Source: Oscillospiraceae bacterium (GTDB taxonomy: Bacteria > Bacillota > Clostridia > Oscillospirales > Oscillospiraceae). Taken from it: 64,000 bases of DNA. This document shows positions 23,119 through 31,558 of the stretch, piece by piece. The stretch covers positions 80,023-144,022 of the forward strand of contig CAJTFN010000005.1 in assembly GCA_910575815.1 (NCBI GenBank), written 5' to 3'. The notes under the pieces were generated by a model that was given only the letters and a program-made list of their open reading frames with translations, searched no databases and had not been told where the DNA came from. The position numbers were made by a program, and so were the translations under genes. Positions within the stretch are counted from its first letter, which is position 1. Every line of letters begins with the position of its first letter.

Positions 23119-24039
23119 ATGCAGTGCTTCTATATGATGGTTGGTCTTCCTGGAAGTGGAAAGTCTTGGTATGCCGAGAACAAGTTGCCTGACGCCGTGA
23201 TCCATTCCAGTGATACCATTCGTGAAGAGCTACTGAGTGACATCTCCGACCAAAACCACCAGGAGCTGGTATTCCAGACGCTCCATGACCGTGTGCTCTC
23301 CGATTTGCGTGCTGGTAAAGATGTGGTCTACGACGCCACGAATGTCAGTTACAAGCGCCGAATGGGATTTCTGCATCGTGTCACCGCTGTTAATCCCCAG
23401 ATCAAGAAAGTGTGCGTTTTCATGGCGACGCCGTATATCCTCTGTGTAGAGCGCAACGCCAACCGTGAACGTAGTGTTCCAGAGAATGTGATCGACCGAA
23501 TGTACCGGGGTTTTGATATCCCTATGGAAGCTGAAGGCTGGGACGAAATCTGGGTTGAGGGTGTGGAACCGTTTATCGGCGGTATCAGCCTTCTGCTCTC
23601 CCGCCTTGCAGCTCTGGAGCACGATAATCCCCATCATGAGTTTACTGTAGGGCAACATATGCTAACGGCCTATGAGTATTTCGACAAACAGTATCCCCAG
23701 TGGGTGAATGATATCTCTTTGGGCCGGGCGGTAGCGATTCACGATATTGGCAAGGAGTATACGAAAGTTTTCTGTAATGCCAAAGGTGAACCTACAGATA
23801 TTGCTCATTTTTATCAACATGAGCGTGTCGGTGCTTATGAGAGCTTTGCCCACACTACCGATTTGACTCTGCACGAAAGGTTGAAAGTAGCACTTTTGAT
23901 TCGCTGGCATATGGCACCTTTCGCAGTAGAAAAGTCAGATAACCCGAACAAGACGGAGAGAAAGTTCAAAGGCTTGCTCGGTGAGGATATCTGGAATCAG
24001 GTTATGGTCTTGAATGACTGTGACCGTCATGCACATTAA
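23119..24039 (+). CDS. Polynucleotide kinase with HD phosphatase domain
   Basis: A 306-aa bifunctional end-healing enzyme. Residues 1-150: P-loop kinase with GLPGSGKS (9-16), SDTIREE and DATNVSYKRR, as in polynucleotide 5'-kinases. Residues 170-300: HD phosphohydrolase with QHMLTAYE, AIHDIGKE (His 208, Asp 209) and LLIRWHM. HD-Pnk enzymes convert 2',3'-cyclic or 3'-phosphate and 5'-OH ends to ligatable ends, and the ligase three genes upstream would then seal. The domain order here is kinase then HD. Confidence 0.85.
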   Translation: MQCFYMMVGLPGSGKSWYAENKLPDAVIHSSDTIREELLSDISDQNHQELVFQTLHDRVLSDLRAGKDVVYDATNVSYKRRMGFLHRVTAVNPQIKKVCVFMATPYILCVERNANRERSVPENVIDRMYRGFDIPMEAEGWDEIWVEGVEPFIGGISLLLSRLAALEHDNPHHEFTVGQHMLTAYEYFDKQYPQWVNDISLGRAVAIHDIGKEYTKVFCNAKGEPTDIAHFYQHERVGAYESFAHTTDLTLHERLKVALLIRWHMAPFAVEKSDNPNKTERKFKGLLGEDIWNQVMVLNDCDRHAH

Positions 24040-24062
24040 CCAAATTATAGGAGGAAAATGCA

Positions 24063-24520
24063 ATGCGTAACAATGAAATGAGTTTGTATCCGCTGAGGGC
24101 TGTTCAGGTTCACCCCCCCTCGCAAATTTTGTGGCTGTACCAGTAAATGGTGATTTGCGTCGGCTTCTGTCTTTGCCTGCTGAATCCAAAGGGGTTGAGA
24201 CGGCAATGGATCACGAGGGATTTCACAATGGCTGGAACGCTGCACTGCGGCATATGCGGCAGCATTCCGACACACTTCTTCCTGAGATTGAGCGTTTGAT
24301 CTTTAACGATCCCGCTACCATTGTCTATTGGAGTGACGGTACGAAGACTGTGGTGAAGTGTCAGCAGGGAGACACCTTCAGCGCAGAGACTGGTTTGATG
24401 GCCGCTATGCTCAAGCGTTTCATGGGCAATGACAACAGCTACAACAAAGTCATCAATTACTGGTTGGCTACTACTCATCAGCCTGCTCTGCCGAAGGCTA
24501 CCGAAGACCATGGGAGTTAA
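24063..24520 (+). pseudogene. Phage protein frameshifted at a C7 tract
   Basis: Starts MRNNEMSLYPLRAVQVHPP after AGGAGG; at C7 (24113-24119) the frame runs to a stop 27 nt later. With C8 it continues as LANFVAVPVNGDLRR... to 24520. The C-terminal part (FNDPATIVYWSDGTKTVVKC) matches a small phage protein common in clostridial phages, function unknown. Either phase-variable or an assembly error. Confidence 0.6.
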
Positions 24521-24522
24521 TT

Positions 24523-24630
24523 ATGTCAAATGAGGTTTATATCTTCATAGGTTGTGCTTTGCTACTGCTTCTCCTCTATCTGTTTGATGGAGGAGGCGGT
24601 GGCGGGCAAGGAGGTGGACGTTTTGCATAG
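24523..24630 (+). CDS. Tiny membrane protein with a Gly-rich tail
   Basis: A 35-aa ORF: MSNEVYIFIGCALLLLLLYL forms one transmembrane helix, followed by a run of glycines. It overlaps the next gene's start region, whose AAGGAGG lies inside it. Ribosome site for this ORF is weak (GGGAG). Confidence 0.45.
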   Translation: MSNEVYIFIGCALLLLLLYLFDGGGGGGQGGGRFA

Positions 24631-25560
24631 CAAGGAACAACTGGAAGAAATGCAGCGTCTGCCTCTTCCCCGCAAAATCCAGATTACCACAGCTCGGATC
24701 ATCGAATGGTATCAGCATTACAATGGCAAGGTCTATGTGGCCTTTTCTGGCGGCAAGGACTCGACCGTACTCCTTGATATTGTGCGGCGTATCTATCCTG
24801 ATGTGCCGGCTGTGTTCTCGGATACTGGGTTAGAGTTTCCAGAGGTTCGCCAATTTGCCATGAGCCGAGACAATGTGGTAGTGGTAAAACCTGAGATGAA
24901 TTTCCGAAAAGTTATTGAGGTATACGGATATCCTGTGGTTTCCAAGCGTGTAGCTGACACAGTAGAGTACGGGCATAAGCCTGGCTCCTTCCGGTGGAAG
25001 GAACTACACGGCGAGATTATGCGGAGCAATGGGACACCCTCAGAGTTTAATTGTGAGAAATGGTGTTATCTGCTGGATGCGCCGTTTAAGGTATCTTCCC
25101 GATGCTGTGCTGTTATGAAAAAGCGCCCCATGAAGAAATACGCTAAGGAAACTGGAAGAGTGCCTATCATCGCAACAATGGCGAATGAGAGCCGATCCCG
25201 CCGCGCTACATGGTTGCGTATGGGGTGCAACGCCTTTTCTGGCAAGAAACCCAGTTCTCAGCCTATGTCGTTTTGGACAGAGGAAGACGTACTCGAATAT
25301 CTTTACACTTACCAAATCCCCTATGCACCTGTCTATGGCGAGATCATTAAGACTGACGGGGGGGGTGGACAACAACAGGAGAAAAGCGTACTGGCTGTGT
25401 CTTTTGTGCCTTTGGCGCTCATCTGGAAAAGGCACCGAACCGTTTCCAACGTCTGAAAACAACCCACCCAAAACTCTGGAGCTACTGCATGAAGCCGTGG
25501 GAAGAACATGGTCTTGGTATGCAGAGAGTGCTTGAGTATATCGGTGTGCCTATTGAATAA
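24623..25560 (+). pseudogene. PP-loop (PAPS-reductase family) protein, frameshifted at G8
   Basis: N-terminal 245 residues are intact: PP-loop SGGKDS, DTGLEFPEV, ANESRSRRATW. At G8 (25358-25365) the open frame runs on into an unrelated tail ending at 25456. With G9 the frame continues as WTTTGEKRTGCVFCAFG and ends YIGVPIE at 25560, the expected family C-terminus with CxxC. TTG at 24623 follows AAGGAGG. Members of this family on phages are of uncertain function (sulfur transfer or reduction). Confidence 0.75.
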
Positions 25561-25577
25561 GTAAAGGAGTGTAAGTT

Positions 25578-25853
25578 TTGAAAAGGACATTTGAGGGTAT
25601 CGGCATTGTAACGACCATTTTAGGATTTATCGGATTGCTGGTTTTCAGTCCGGTTCTCACATTTGGGTGTGCATGGATCGGTGGCTGGATACTAAAAGTA
25701 TGTGTTGGCAATGCCATCGCTGGTGGCATGAACCTAATGTTCAACACAACCCGATTTACCCCGGATTTCATTCCATTGGCCTGTGCAACACTGGCTACAA
25801 TCGGAAAATACTTCAAGAGTTCACAAACGAACAATAACAACGGAAGGAGTTAA
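25578..25853 (+). CDS. Membrane protein, 91 aa
   Basis: TTG start. Two hydrophobic segments: residues 8-38 (IVTTILGFIGLLVFSPVLTF) and about 39-60, followed by a polar Asn-rich tail. No family recognised. The next 157 nt (25854-26010) have no convincing gene; CCTGG/CCAGG forms a small hairpin there. Confidence 0.5.
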   Translation: MKRTFEGIGIVTTILGFIGLLVFSPVLTFGCAWIGGWILKVCVGNAIAGGMNLMFNTTRFTPDFIPLACATLATIGKYFKSSQTNNNNGRS

Positions 25854-26010
25854 TACCAATCCTGGTAAACCAGGTTCATGTAAGATTGATAAGTACATGG
25901 TAAAGCTGCCTGTTACAGCGTGAAATTATTCAAACACGGACTTTAGGTTTGTGGAAAGTAGCTTAGGAGGATTAGGCAGTTGACCTCAGCCAGTGATGGT
26001 TGTGGTCGGT

Positions 26011-26823
26011 ATGAAACACATCGTATGTTTTTCTGGCGGTCATTCTTCAGCAATCGCCGCCGTGGAGGTAGTCAGAAGGTACGGGGCAGAGAACACGATT
26101 TTGCTCAATCATGATCTATGTCCCCGTACCGAAGACGAAGATATCAAACGTTTTAAGAATGAGGTTTCGGATTATTTGGGCGTTCCTATCACTTATGCCA
26201 ATATGCCTGGATGGGAAGTCAAAGACCAGTTTGATGTGTGTATGGAAATTAAAGCGTTCAAGTCTGGCGCTCAGTCAACCGCTTTCTGCACAAACAGGCT
26301 AAAGACCGAACCGTTTCATAAATGGTTATCCGAGCACTATCCCACAAATCCTCCCCAGATAAGGGACGATATTTCTCTGGTCTACGGCTTTGATACTAAT
26401 GAGCAGCATCGTATTCAGCGTAGGGTTGGTATCATGGCTGCTATGGGATATCACACGGAATACCCGCTGACCTGGGAGATACGTACTGTTCATAATATTG
26501 AAGAGGTTGGGATCGAACGTCCGAAGACCTACAGCATTTTCAATCATGCAAATTGCACCGGTTGCCTCAAAGCTGGTAAACAGCACTGGTTTATTGTCTA
26601 TTGTCTTTATCCCGAGATCTGGGAGAAAGCAAAACAGGCTGAGGCGGCTATCGGATACAGCATTCTCAAACAGGGCTATCTTTCAGATTTTGAGATGGAA
26701 TTTGCCAGGCTCAAAGAAAAAGCATTACCACCATCTGAGAAGACTAAGCCGCAAAAGTTCTGGGCGGCAGCAAGGAAACTTGTCCAAGATGATGGCAACT
26801 TGCCTTGTGAGTGCTCATTCTAA
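26011..26823 (+). CDS. PP-loop ATPase, PAPS-reductase family
   Basis: A 270-aa protein with SGGHSSA near residue 8, NHDLCPRTEDED, and a CTGCLKAGKQHW cysteine pair. The PP-loop variant SGGHS is found in phage PAPS-reductase-like proteins. Second PP-loop gene of the cluster and, unlike the first, intact. ATG at 26011 has no clear ribosome site, so the upstream start at 25993 is possible. Confidence 0.7.
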   Translation: MKHIVCFSGGHSSAIAAVEVVRRYGAENTILLNHDLCPRTEDEDIKRFKNEVSDYLGVPITYANMPGWEVKDQFDVCMEIKAFKSGAQSTAFCTNRLKTEPFHKWLSEHYPTNPPQIRDDISLVYGFDTNEQHRIQRRVGIMAAMGYHTEYPLTWEIRTVHNIEEVGIERPKTYSIFNHANCTGCLKAGKQHWFIVYCLYPEIWEKAKQAEAAIGYSILKQGYLSDFEMEFARLKEKALPPSEKTKPQKFWAAARKLVQDDGNLPCECSF

Positions 26824-26843
26824 AAACTATGGAGGTTTTTGCA

Positions 26844-27398
26844 ATGGCAACATTTAATGTAACAGTCAACTTGGACTGGTTGGACGAGGAAGAGAACCTT
26901 GACGGGCGGCTGAGGGACGAAATTCTTTCGGGCATTGTCGCAAAGGTTGGAACAAACATCACAAACTCTTTGGAAAGCGAAGCGAGAAAACTCTTAGACG
27001 CAAAAATGGCATCCCTCGAAAACGAAATCAGCGAAAAACTTAATGCTATGATGCAGGAGTTTTTTGACACGCCTAAAGACATCACCGATAGGTGGGGAGA
27101 TGTTGTAAAGCGTGGTATAACCGTTCGGGAGCAGTTGAAGGAGTCCTGCGCTCAATACCTGGATCAAAAAGTAGACAGCTCTGGAAAGCCCGCCTCCGGA
27201 TATGGCTCCTGTAAAACGCGCCTGGAATACATTCTTGATAAGGCCGTAAACCACGACATGGAATATGCAATTAAGAGGGCTACTACCGAAGTTACGGACA
27301 ACATCAAGAAAAAGATTACGGAAGAGGTGAAAAGGCAAATCGGGGAAAAACTTGCCGACGTGATTGGCCTTGATTCGATGATGGGGAACAAAAAGTAG
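26844..27398 (+). CDS. Hypothetical helical protein, 184 aa
   Basis: ATG at 26844 with TGGAGG upstream. Begins MATFNVTVNLDWLDEEENLD; the rest is helical and charged with amphipathic repeats. A short possible ORF (16 codons, 27408) lies in the gap after it. No domain recognised. Confidence 0.5.
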   Translation: MATFNVTVNLDWLDEEENLDGRLRDEILSGIVAKVGTNITNSLESEARKLLDAKMASLENEISEKLNAMMQEFFDTPKDITDRWGDVVKRGITVREQLKESCAQYLDQKVDSSGKPASGYGSCKTRLEYILDKAVNHDMEYAIKRATTEVTDNIKKKITEEVKRQIGEKLADVIGLDSMMGNKK

Positions 27399-27443
27399 TC
27401 AGTAGGATGAAAGCAGACTTTTATGACCAAGGAGGAATCTTTT

Positions 27444-27970
27444 ATGAAGATGGATAAAGTTGCCGGTAGCGGCAACGACGAGTTCTACACGCTGGAGTAT
27501 GCGATTGCTCCGCTGTACAAGTATTTAGCACCCCCCCCGCAGTGATATGGTGCCCCTTTGACACGGAGGATAGCCTATTCGTAAAGCTGTTCCGCCAGCG
27601 CGGGTATACCGTAATTGCTACGCACATTTGCAACGGGCAGGATTTCTTTGAGTTGGAACCGCCACAGTGCGACTATATTATCAGCAACCCGCCCTACTCT
27701 CTGAAAGGTGAAGTGTTTGAGCGGCTGTTCCAGCTCAAAATCCCCTTTGCCATGCTGGTCGGTGTGGTGGGACTCTTTGAGAGCCAGCGGCGGTTCAGTA
27801 TGTTCCGAGATCACGATTTCGAGATTATGTATCTGAACCGCCGTGTCTCTTACTTCAAGAGTTATACGGATCAAAAACCGTCGCTTAACCCGCCGTTCAG
27901 TAGCGTGTATGGGTGCTACAGCATACTCCCGAAGCAAATCATCTTTGAGGAGATCGACAAAAGCGCATAA
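27444..27970 (+). pseudogene. Adenine methyltransferase-like protein, frameshifted at C8
   Basis: Begins MKMDKVAGSGNDEFYTLEYA after AAGGAGG; at C8 (27531-27538) the frame hits TGA. With C9 it continues as AVIWCPFDTEDSLFVKLFRQ and includes the NPPYS catalytic motif (ISNPPYSLKGEVFERL). This resembles phage methyltransferase-like proteins. The downstream frame alone is open to 27970. Confidence 0.65.
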
Positions 27971-27984
27971 AAAACTTCATTAAC

Positions 27985-27998
27985 AACGAACAAAATCG
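27985..27998 (+). repeat. AACRAAYAAAATCA repeat, copy 6
   Basis: AACGAACAAAATCG (last base differs), directly abutting a consensus -35 box. Confidence 0.7.
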
Positions 27999-28027
27999 TT
28001 GACAAGAAGCCCGAAATACGCTATAAT
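27999..28027 (+). promoter_or_regulatory. Perfect consensus sigma-A promoter
   Basis: TTGACA, 17 nt, TATAAT with no mismatch. The predicted start point (about 28034) falls within the AGGAGG at 28030-28035, so the transcript would have almost no leader before TTG 28044. Confidence 0.8.
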
Positions 28028-28043
28028 ATAGGAGGTAAGAACC

Positions 28044-28922
28044 TTGGATTTCAAAACCGCCCTTTTCTGCGAGTTCGATAAGTACGCCGCAGAAAGCTAT
28101 TGCGCCATTCACGGTGTCGATTCGACAGCCAACATCGGTGATATCACACAGGCCGACGAGAAAGCTGTTCCAGATTTTAACACCATGTTTGGTGGAAGCC
28201 CGTGCCAGGACTTCAGCATAGCGGGCAAACAGGGGGGGGCTGCATGGACTTGTAAACACTGCGGTCATGTGTACAACCCTCTGGAAGCTCACTACGATCA
28301 GCGTGACCATTGCCCTAAGTGTGGTTCAACCGAGATTGAGAAGACTCGTTCTTCTTTGCTCGTCGAATGGTTGCGCTTCCTGAGAGAAAAGAAGCCCCGC
28401 TTTGCCATCTATGAAAATGTCAAAAACATTACTGGTTCCCGCTTCCGCACCACTTTCGACCTCTTTGTAAAAGAGTTGGAAGACTACGGCTACAATGTCT
28501 ATTGGCAGGTGCTGAACGCAAAACACTATGGTATTCCTCAAAACCGAGAGCGTGTGTATTGTGTCATCGTCCGCAAGGATCTGGACAACGGAAAATTCAA
28601 GTTTCCCACGCCGATTCCGCTGAAAAAGGCGCTGGTCGATATGCTTGACGACCATGTTGACGAGCGCTATTACCTATCTGACGATAAAGTAGCTGCCATG
28701 ATTACCCCCCCCCGCTCAAACCAATCAGTAACACCGTCAGAGCCGGAGGTCGAGGCTCCACAGACAGGCACTCATGGGATTTGCTCTCTTTCCGGCGTGA
28801 AACTGAGTAAGAAAGGAAGCAAGTTTGAAGGGTACTGCGATACAGCCTTGGCACTGCTGGCCCGCGATTACAAAGGCTTTGGGAACCAGCAAATGACAGG
28901 AGTGATGGAGAAGAATGAATGA
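28044..28922 (+). CDS. m5C DNA methyltransferase, part lacking motif I
   Basis: A 292-aa part of a C5-cytosine methyltransferase: motif IV GGSPCQDFS with catalytic Cys, motif VI IYENVKN, motif VIII PQNRERVY, and the start of the target region. It begins at CEFDKYAAESYCAIHG (motif II region); motif I (FSGIG) is missing. A zinc-ribbon insert (CKHCGH...CPKCG) lies between motifs IV and VI. The gene contains G8 (28232) and C9 (28705) tracts but stays in frame. It overlaps the next ORF by eight bases. Confidence 0.8.
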   Translation: MDFKTALFCEFDKYAAESYCAIHGVDSTANIGDITQADEKAVPDFNTMFGGSPCQDFSIAGKQGGAAWTCKHCGHVYNPLEAHYDQRDHCPKCGSTEIEKTRSSLLVEWLRFLREKKPRFAIYENVKNITGSRFRTTFDLFVKELEDYGYNVYWQVLNAKHYGIPQNRERVYCVIVRKDLDNGKFKFPTPIPLKKALVDMLDDHVDERYYLSDDKVAAMITPPRSNQSVTPSEPEVEAPQTGTHGICSLSGVKLSKKGSKFEGYCDTALALLARDYKGFGNQQMTGVMEKNE

Positions 28923-29786
28923 CTTGGTAAAGGTGTTGCTTGCACCACCAGTGGCATATTGCATTGATGCAAATTACTATAAGGGCACCACCATCCAACA
29001 GTATCTTAAAAAGAAACGAAGACAACTGGTTATGGAAATTACCATGGAGGATGAAGAAGATATGAAGATTGTATGTGAGCAGCGATGTGACGAGGGCATT
29101 CGGTTTTTCCGAGATGATGTCTGCGGCACGATTCGCACCATTGACGGGGGGGGGACAAGAGAGTGATTGAGAACGATATTACAATGATTGGTGGTCTTCA
29201 GAAACACCAATCTCCCCGGTCGGACGGGATTTGCCCGTGTGTAAACAGTGCGGCACGGATGGGTGGCGGACAAACGCCTATCGCGATCCGTCCAGGGTTT
29301 CGGGTGAGAAAGCTCACCCAGCGAGAGTGTTGGCGGCTTATGGGCTTCACAGACGAAGACTTCGCTAAGGCACAAACCGCAATGAATCAGAACCTATACA
29401 GTGGCAATGACCGTAGCGGCTCTCAGCTTTACAAGCAGGCCGGAAATTCCATTGTGGTGGATGTGCTTTGTGCCATTATGGGAGAACTGTGTGAAGCTAT
29501 GCCGTATCTTTTTGAAGATATGGTGGTAGGATCTTTTTTCTCTGGTATTGGCGCTTTTGAAAAGGCGCTTGCCAGTTTTGATAAATCGCCTAATAGCGAC
29601 GAACAAAATCAGGCTATCGAAAGTGACGATCTCCACCAGCTTGGATATATCAACGACTACAACGGAGATGCTAACCGCATTTACGATGGAAGTACCGTGG
29701 CCCGTGCCCTGAAAGCCGAAGCTGGTGGGGGGGGTGCAAAAACGGGCTGGTATCAGCTTCCTAATAGAAAGGATGAGATCCTTTGA
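28915..29786 (+). pseudogene. m5C methyltransferase C-terminal part with a terminal motif I, frameshifted
   Basis: Two frames joined at G9 (29146-29154): MNDLVKVLLAPPVAYCID up to IDGGG, then with G10 DKRVIENDITMIGG. The second frame (29163-29786) has motif IX (RKLTQRECWRLMGFTDEDF) and motif X (QAGNSIVVDVLCAI). After these comes VVGSFFSGIGAFEKAL, a motif I, then a copy of the AACRAAYAAAATCA repeat and another target-region-like piece. Motif order over the locus is therefore II-VIII, IX, X, I, a circular permutation or a recombined gene pair. Confidence 0.7.
29598..29611 (+). repeat. AACRAAYAAAATCA repeat, copy 7 (inside an ORF)
   Basis: GACGAACAAAATCA within the methyltransferase frame, right after its motif I segment. 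It is the only copy inside a long coding frame. Confidence 0.7.
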
Positions 29787-30076
29787 GCATCGTAATTATG
29801 AATCGTCGTGAAGCCTACAATGAGATTAAACCGAAACGGGAAAGCCGTAAGGATATGATCCTGGAGGTGCTAAAGAATGGCGATCCTGGGGGTATGACGG
29901 CGGAAGAGATTGCCCAGCAGCTTCTTCACGACGGAAAGATTTCTCACATTGACCCTAACTTTACTCGTCCTCGTTTGACAGAGTTGAAAGAGGATGGTGT
30001 AGTAGAGGTGGTCGGCAAACGCCGGAGTCAGATCACCACTCGCAATACTGCCGTTTGGAAAGTGGTTAAGCATTGA
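29783..30076 (+). CDS. Winged-helix-like protein, 97 aa
   Basis: TTG start overlapping the previous stop (TTGA), AAAGGA upstream; ATG 29798 is an alternative. The body GMTAEEIAQQL...RPRLTELKEDGVVEVVGK reads as a winged helix-turn-helix. Likely DNA-binding; role unknown. Confidence 0.6.
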   Translation: MSIVIMNRREAYNEIKPKRESRKDMILEVLKNGDPGGMTAEEIAQQLLHDGKISHIDPNFTRPRLTELKEDGVVEVVGKRRSQITTRNTAVWKVVKH

Positions 30077-30330
30077 TGTTGGGAGAATACACCTGTTTGG
30101 ACTGTGGGGCGACTTTCGATGAACCCAAGAGATGGGAAGAACGTCACGGATTGGACACGCCACCATATGAGCAATTCAGCGGTTGCCCAGTCTGCGATGG
30201 GGCATATGCGTCAACAATCGTGTGCGACGGCTGTGGCGAAGCAATTACCGGCGAATATGTACGAATCGAATCAAGCGGTGAGTGCTATTGCGACTCATGC
30301 TTTATGCTCAAATCGTTTGGTGACGATTAA
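30076..30330 (+). CDS. Zinc-ribbon protein, 84 aa
   Basis: ATG overlaps the previous stop (TGATG). Several CxxC pairs (CLDCGA, CPVCDG, CDGCGE, CDSCF) predict two zinc-binding sites. Common type of phage zinc-finger protein, function unknown. Confidence 0.65.
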   Translation: MLGEYTCLDCGATFDEPKRWEERHGLDTPPYEQFSGCPVCDGAYASTIVCDGCGEAITGEYVRIESSGECYCDSCFMLKSFGDD

Positions 30331-30344
30331 AAATCTCGGTTAAC

Positions 30345-30358
30345 AACAAACAAAATCA
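30345..30358 (+). repeat. AACRAAYAAAATCA repeat, copy 8
   Basis: AACAAACAAAATCA followed by AGGAGG; the start codon of the ERF gene is 11 nt downstream. Confidence 0.75.
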
Positions 30359-30369
30359 AGGAGGATAGT

Positions 30370-31116
30370 ATGGCAAATGAAGAAATCAAAGACCTAAACC
30401 TTGTCCAGAAGTTGGCGGGTATCCGCAAGATGGTTGAGGTTATCCGTAAGAACAAATCGGGCTACAACTACAAGTATGTGTCCGAGGATGAGATTCTGGC
30501 CCGTGTGACAGCCGGCATGGATAAATACCATGTTCTGTTGTATCCCGGCATTGTCCCGCAGACGGCGGAGGTAAGCCCGTACAACTACACCAAGATCAAG
30601 AATGCCAAAGATGGCAAGAAGATCGAAGAGAGCGTCAACGAGGTGCTGGTTAAGGCCGACATGACCTTTACATGGATCAACTTGGACAATCCGGAAGACA
30701 CACTGGTGGTGCCGTGGGTAATTGTCGGTCAGCAGAGCGACGCCAGCCAAGCGGTCGGCAGCGGTCTTAGCTATCTCCACCGCTACTTCCTGCTGAAGTT
30801 TTTCCAGATCGCTACACCTGACGACGACCCCGACAACTGGCGGAGTAAGAAGCTACAGGCCGCTGAGGAAGAGGAGCGGGCAGTCGTTTCCGCCATGATT
30901 GACGAAATCGACGAGCTTATTTCCAACTACCTCAACAGCTTCCAGGACGAGGAGAAACTGAAAGACGCCCGCACTAAGCTAACTGCCGTGGTGAAGAAAC
31001 ACGTCAAGGACGAAAAGGGCAAGCCGTCCGGCAACTACCGGATTGTTACCAACATGAAGACCGCCACTGATGTTTTGGAAGCGGTTAAGAAATTTGTAGG
31101 AGGCAATGGAGCATGA
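30370..31116 (+). CDS. ERF-family single-strand annealing protein
   Basis: A 248-aa recombination protein. The ERF core spans residues 5-150 with YKYVSEDEILARV and SDASQAVGSGLSYLHRYFL, which are characteristic; the tail is Lys/Glu-rich. ERF proteins anneal single strands during phage recombination. Overlaps the SSB gene by four bases and heads a recombination-replication operon. AGGAGG precedes the ATG. Confidence 0.88.
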   Translation: MANEEIKDLNLVQKLAGIRKMVEVIRKNKSGYNYKYVSEDEILARVTAGMDKYHVLLYPGIVPQTAEVSPYNYTKIKNAKDGKKIEESVNEVLVKADMTFTWINLDNPEDTLVVPWVIVGQQSDASQAVGSGLSYLHRYFLLKFFQIATPDDDPDNWRSKKLQAAEEEERAVVSAMIDEIDELISNYLNSFQDEEKLKDARTKLTAVVKKHVKDEKGKPSGNYRIVTNMKTATDVLEAVKKFVGGNGA

Positions 31117-31547
31117 ATAGTATCATCATTAAAGGCCGACTGACCAAAGATCCTGAACTGCGCTACACCCAGAGTGACACCGCTGTGTGTACGGTGAATG
31201 TTGCCGTAGATCGCCCCTATTCTAAAGATAAGGAGACGGATTTCTTTACTGTTGTGTTCTGGCGGCAGACTGCCGAGTTTGTGTCCAAGTATTTTTCCAA
31301 AGGGCAGGAAATCTTGGTGCAAGGTGAGATGCAGAGCCGCAAATACGAGGACAAAGAGGGCAACAACCGCATTGCATGGGAGATTAAGGCCGACCGTGTA
31401 GAGTTCTGTGGTAGCAAGGGGCAAGGTGAGGAAAATGCCTCTGCGCCCGCCACCAAGGGTAAATCTACAAAGAAAGCACCTCCTCCCACCGCCGAGAGTG
31501 AGGTAGAATCCGGTGAGACTGAGGATGACGGTGAGCTTCCGTTCTAA
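31113..31547 (+). CDS. ssb: Single-stranded DNA-binding protein
   Basis: A 144-aa SSB: OB fold in residues 1-105 beginning MNSIIIKGRLTKDPELRY, with FFTVVFWRQTAEFVSKYF, then a Ser/Pro/Thr/Glu-rich linker and the acidic tip DDGELPF that recruits partners. Coupled to the ERF gene by overlapping codons. Confidence 0.93.
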   Translation: MNSIIIKGRLTKDPELRYTQSDTAVCTVNVAVDRPYSKDKETDFFTVVFWRQTAEFVSKYFSKGQEILVQGEMQSRKYEDKEGNNRIAWEIKADRVEFCGSKGQGEENASAPATKGKSTKKAPPPTAESEVESGETEDDGELPF

Positions 31548-31558
31548 GGAGGAACTAA

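Noticed and set aside
25854..26010. Small ORF reading NPGKPGSCKIDKY before the second PP-loop gene
   Set aside because: No start codon is available in that frame and the stretch is short; left as unassigned sequence.
19363..26823. Complete Dnd or Ssp phosphorothioation system
   Set aside because: Only a desulfurase and PAPS-reductase-like proteins are present; no dndB, dndD or dndE-like genes, and the same families serve other sulfur chemistry.
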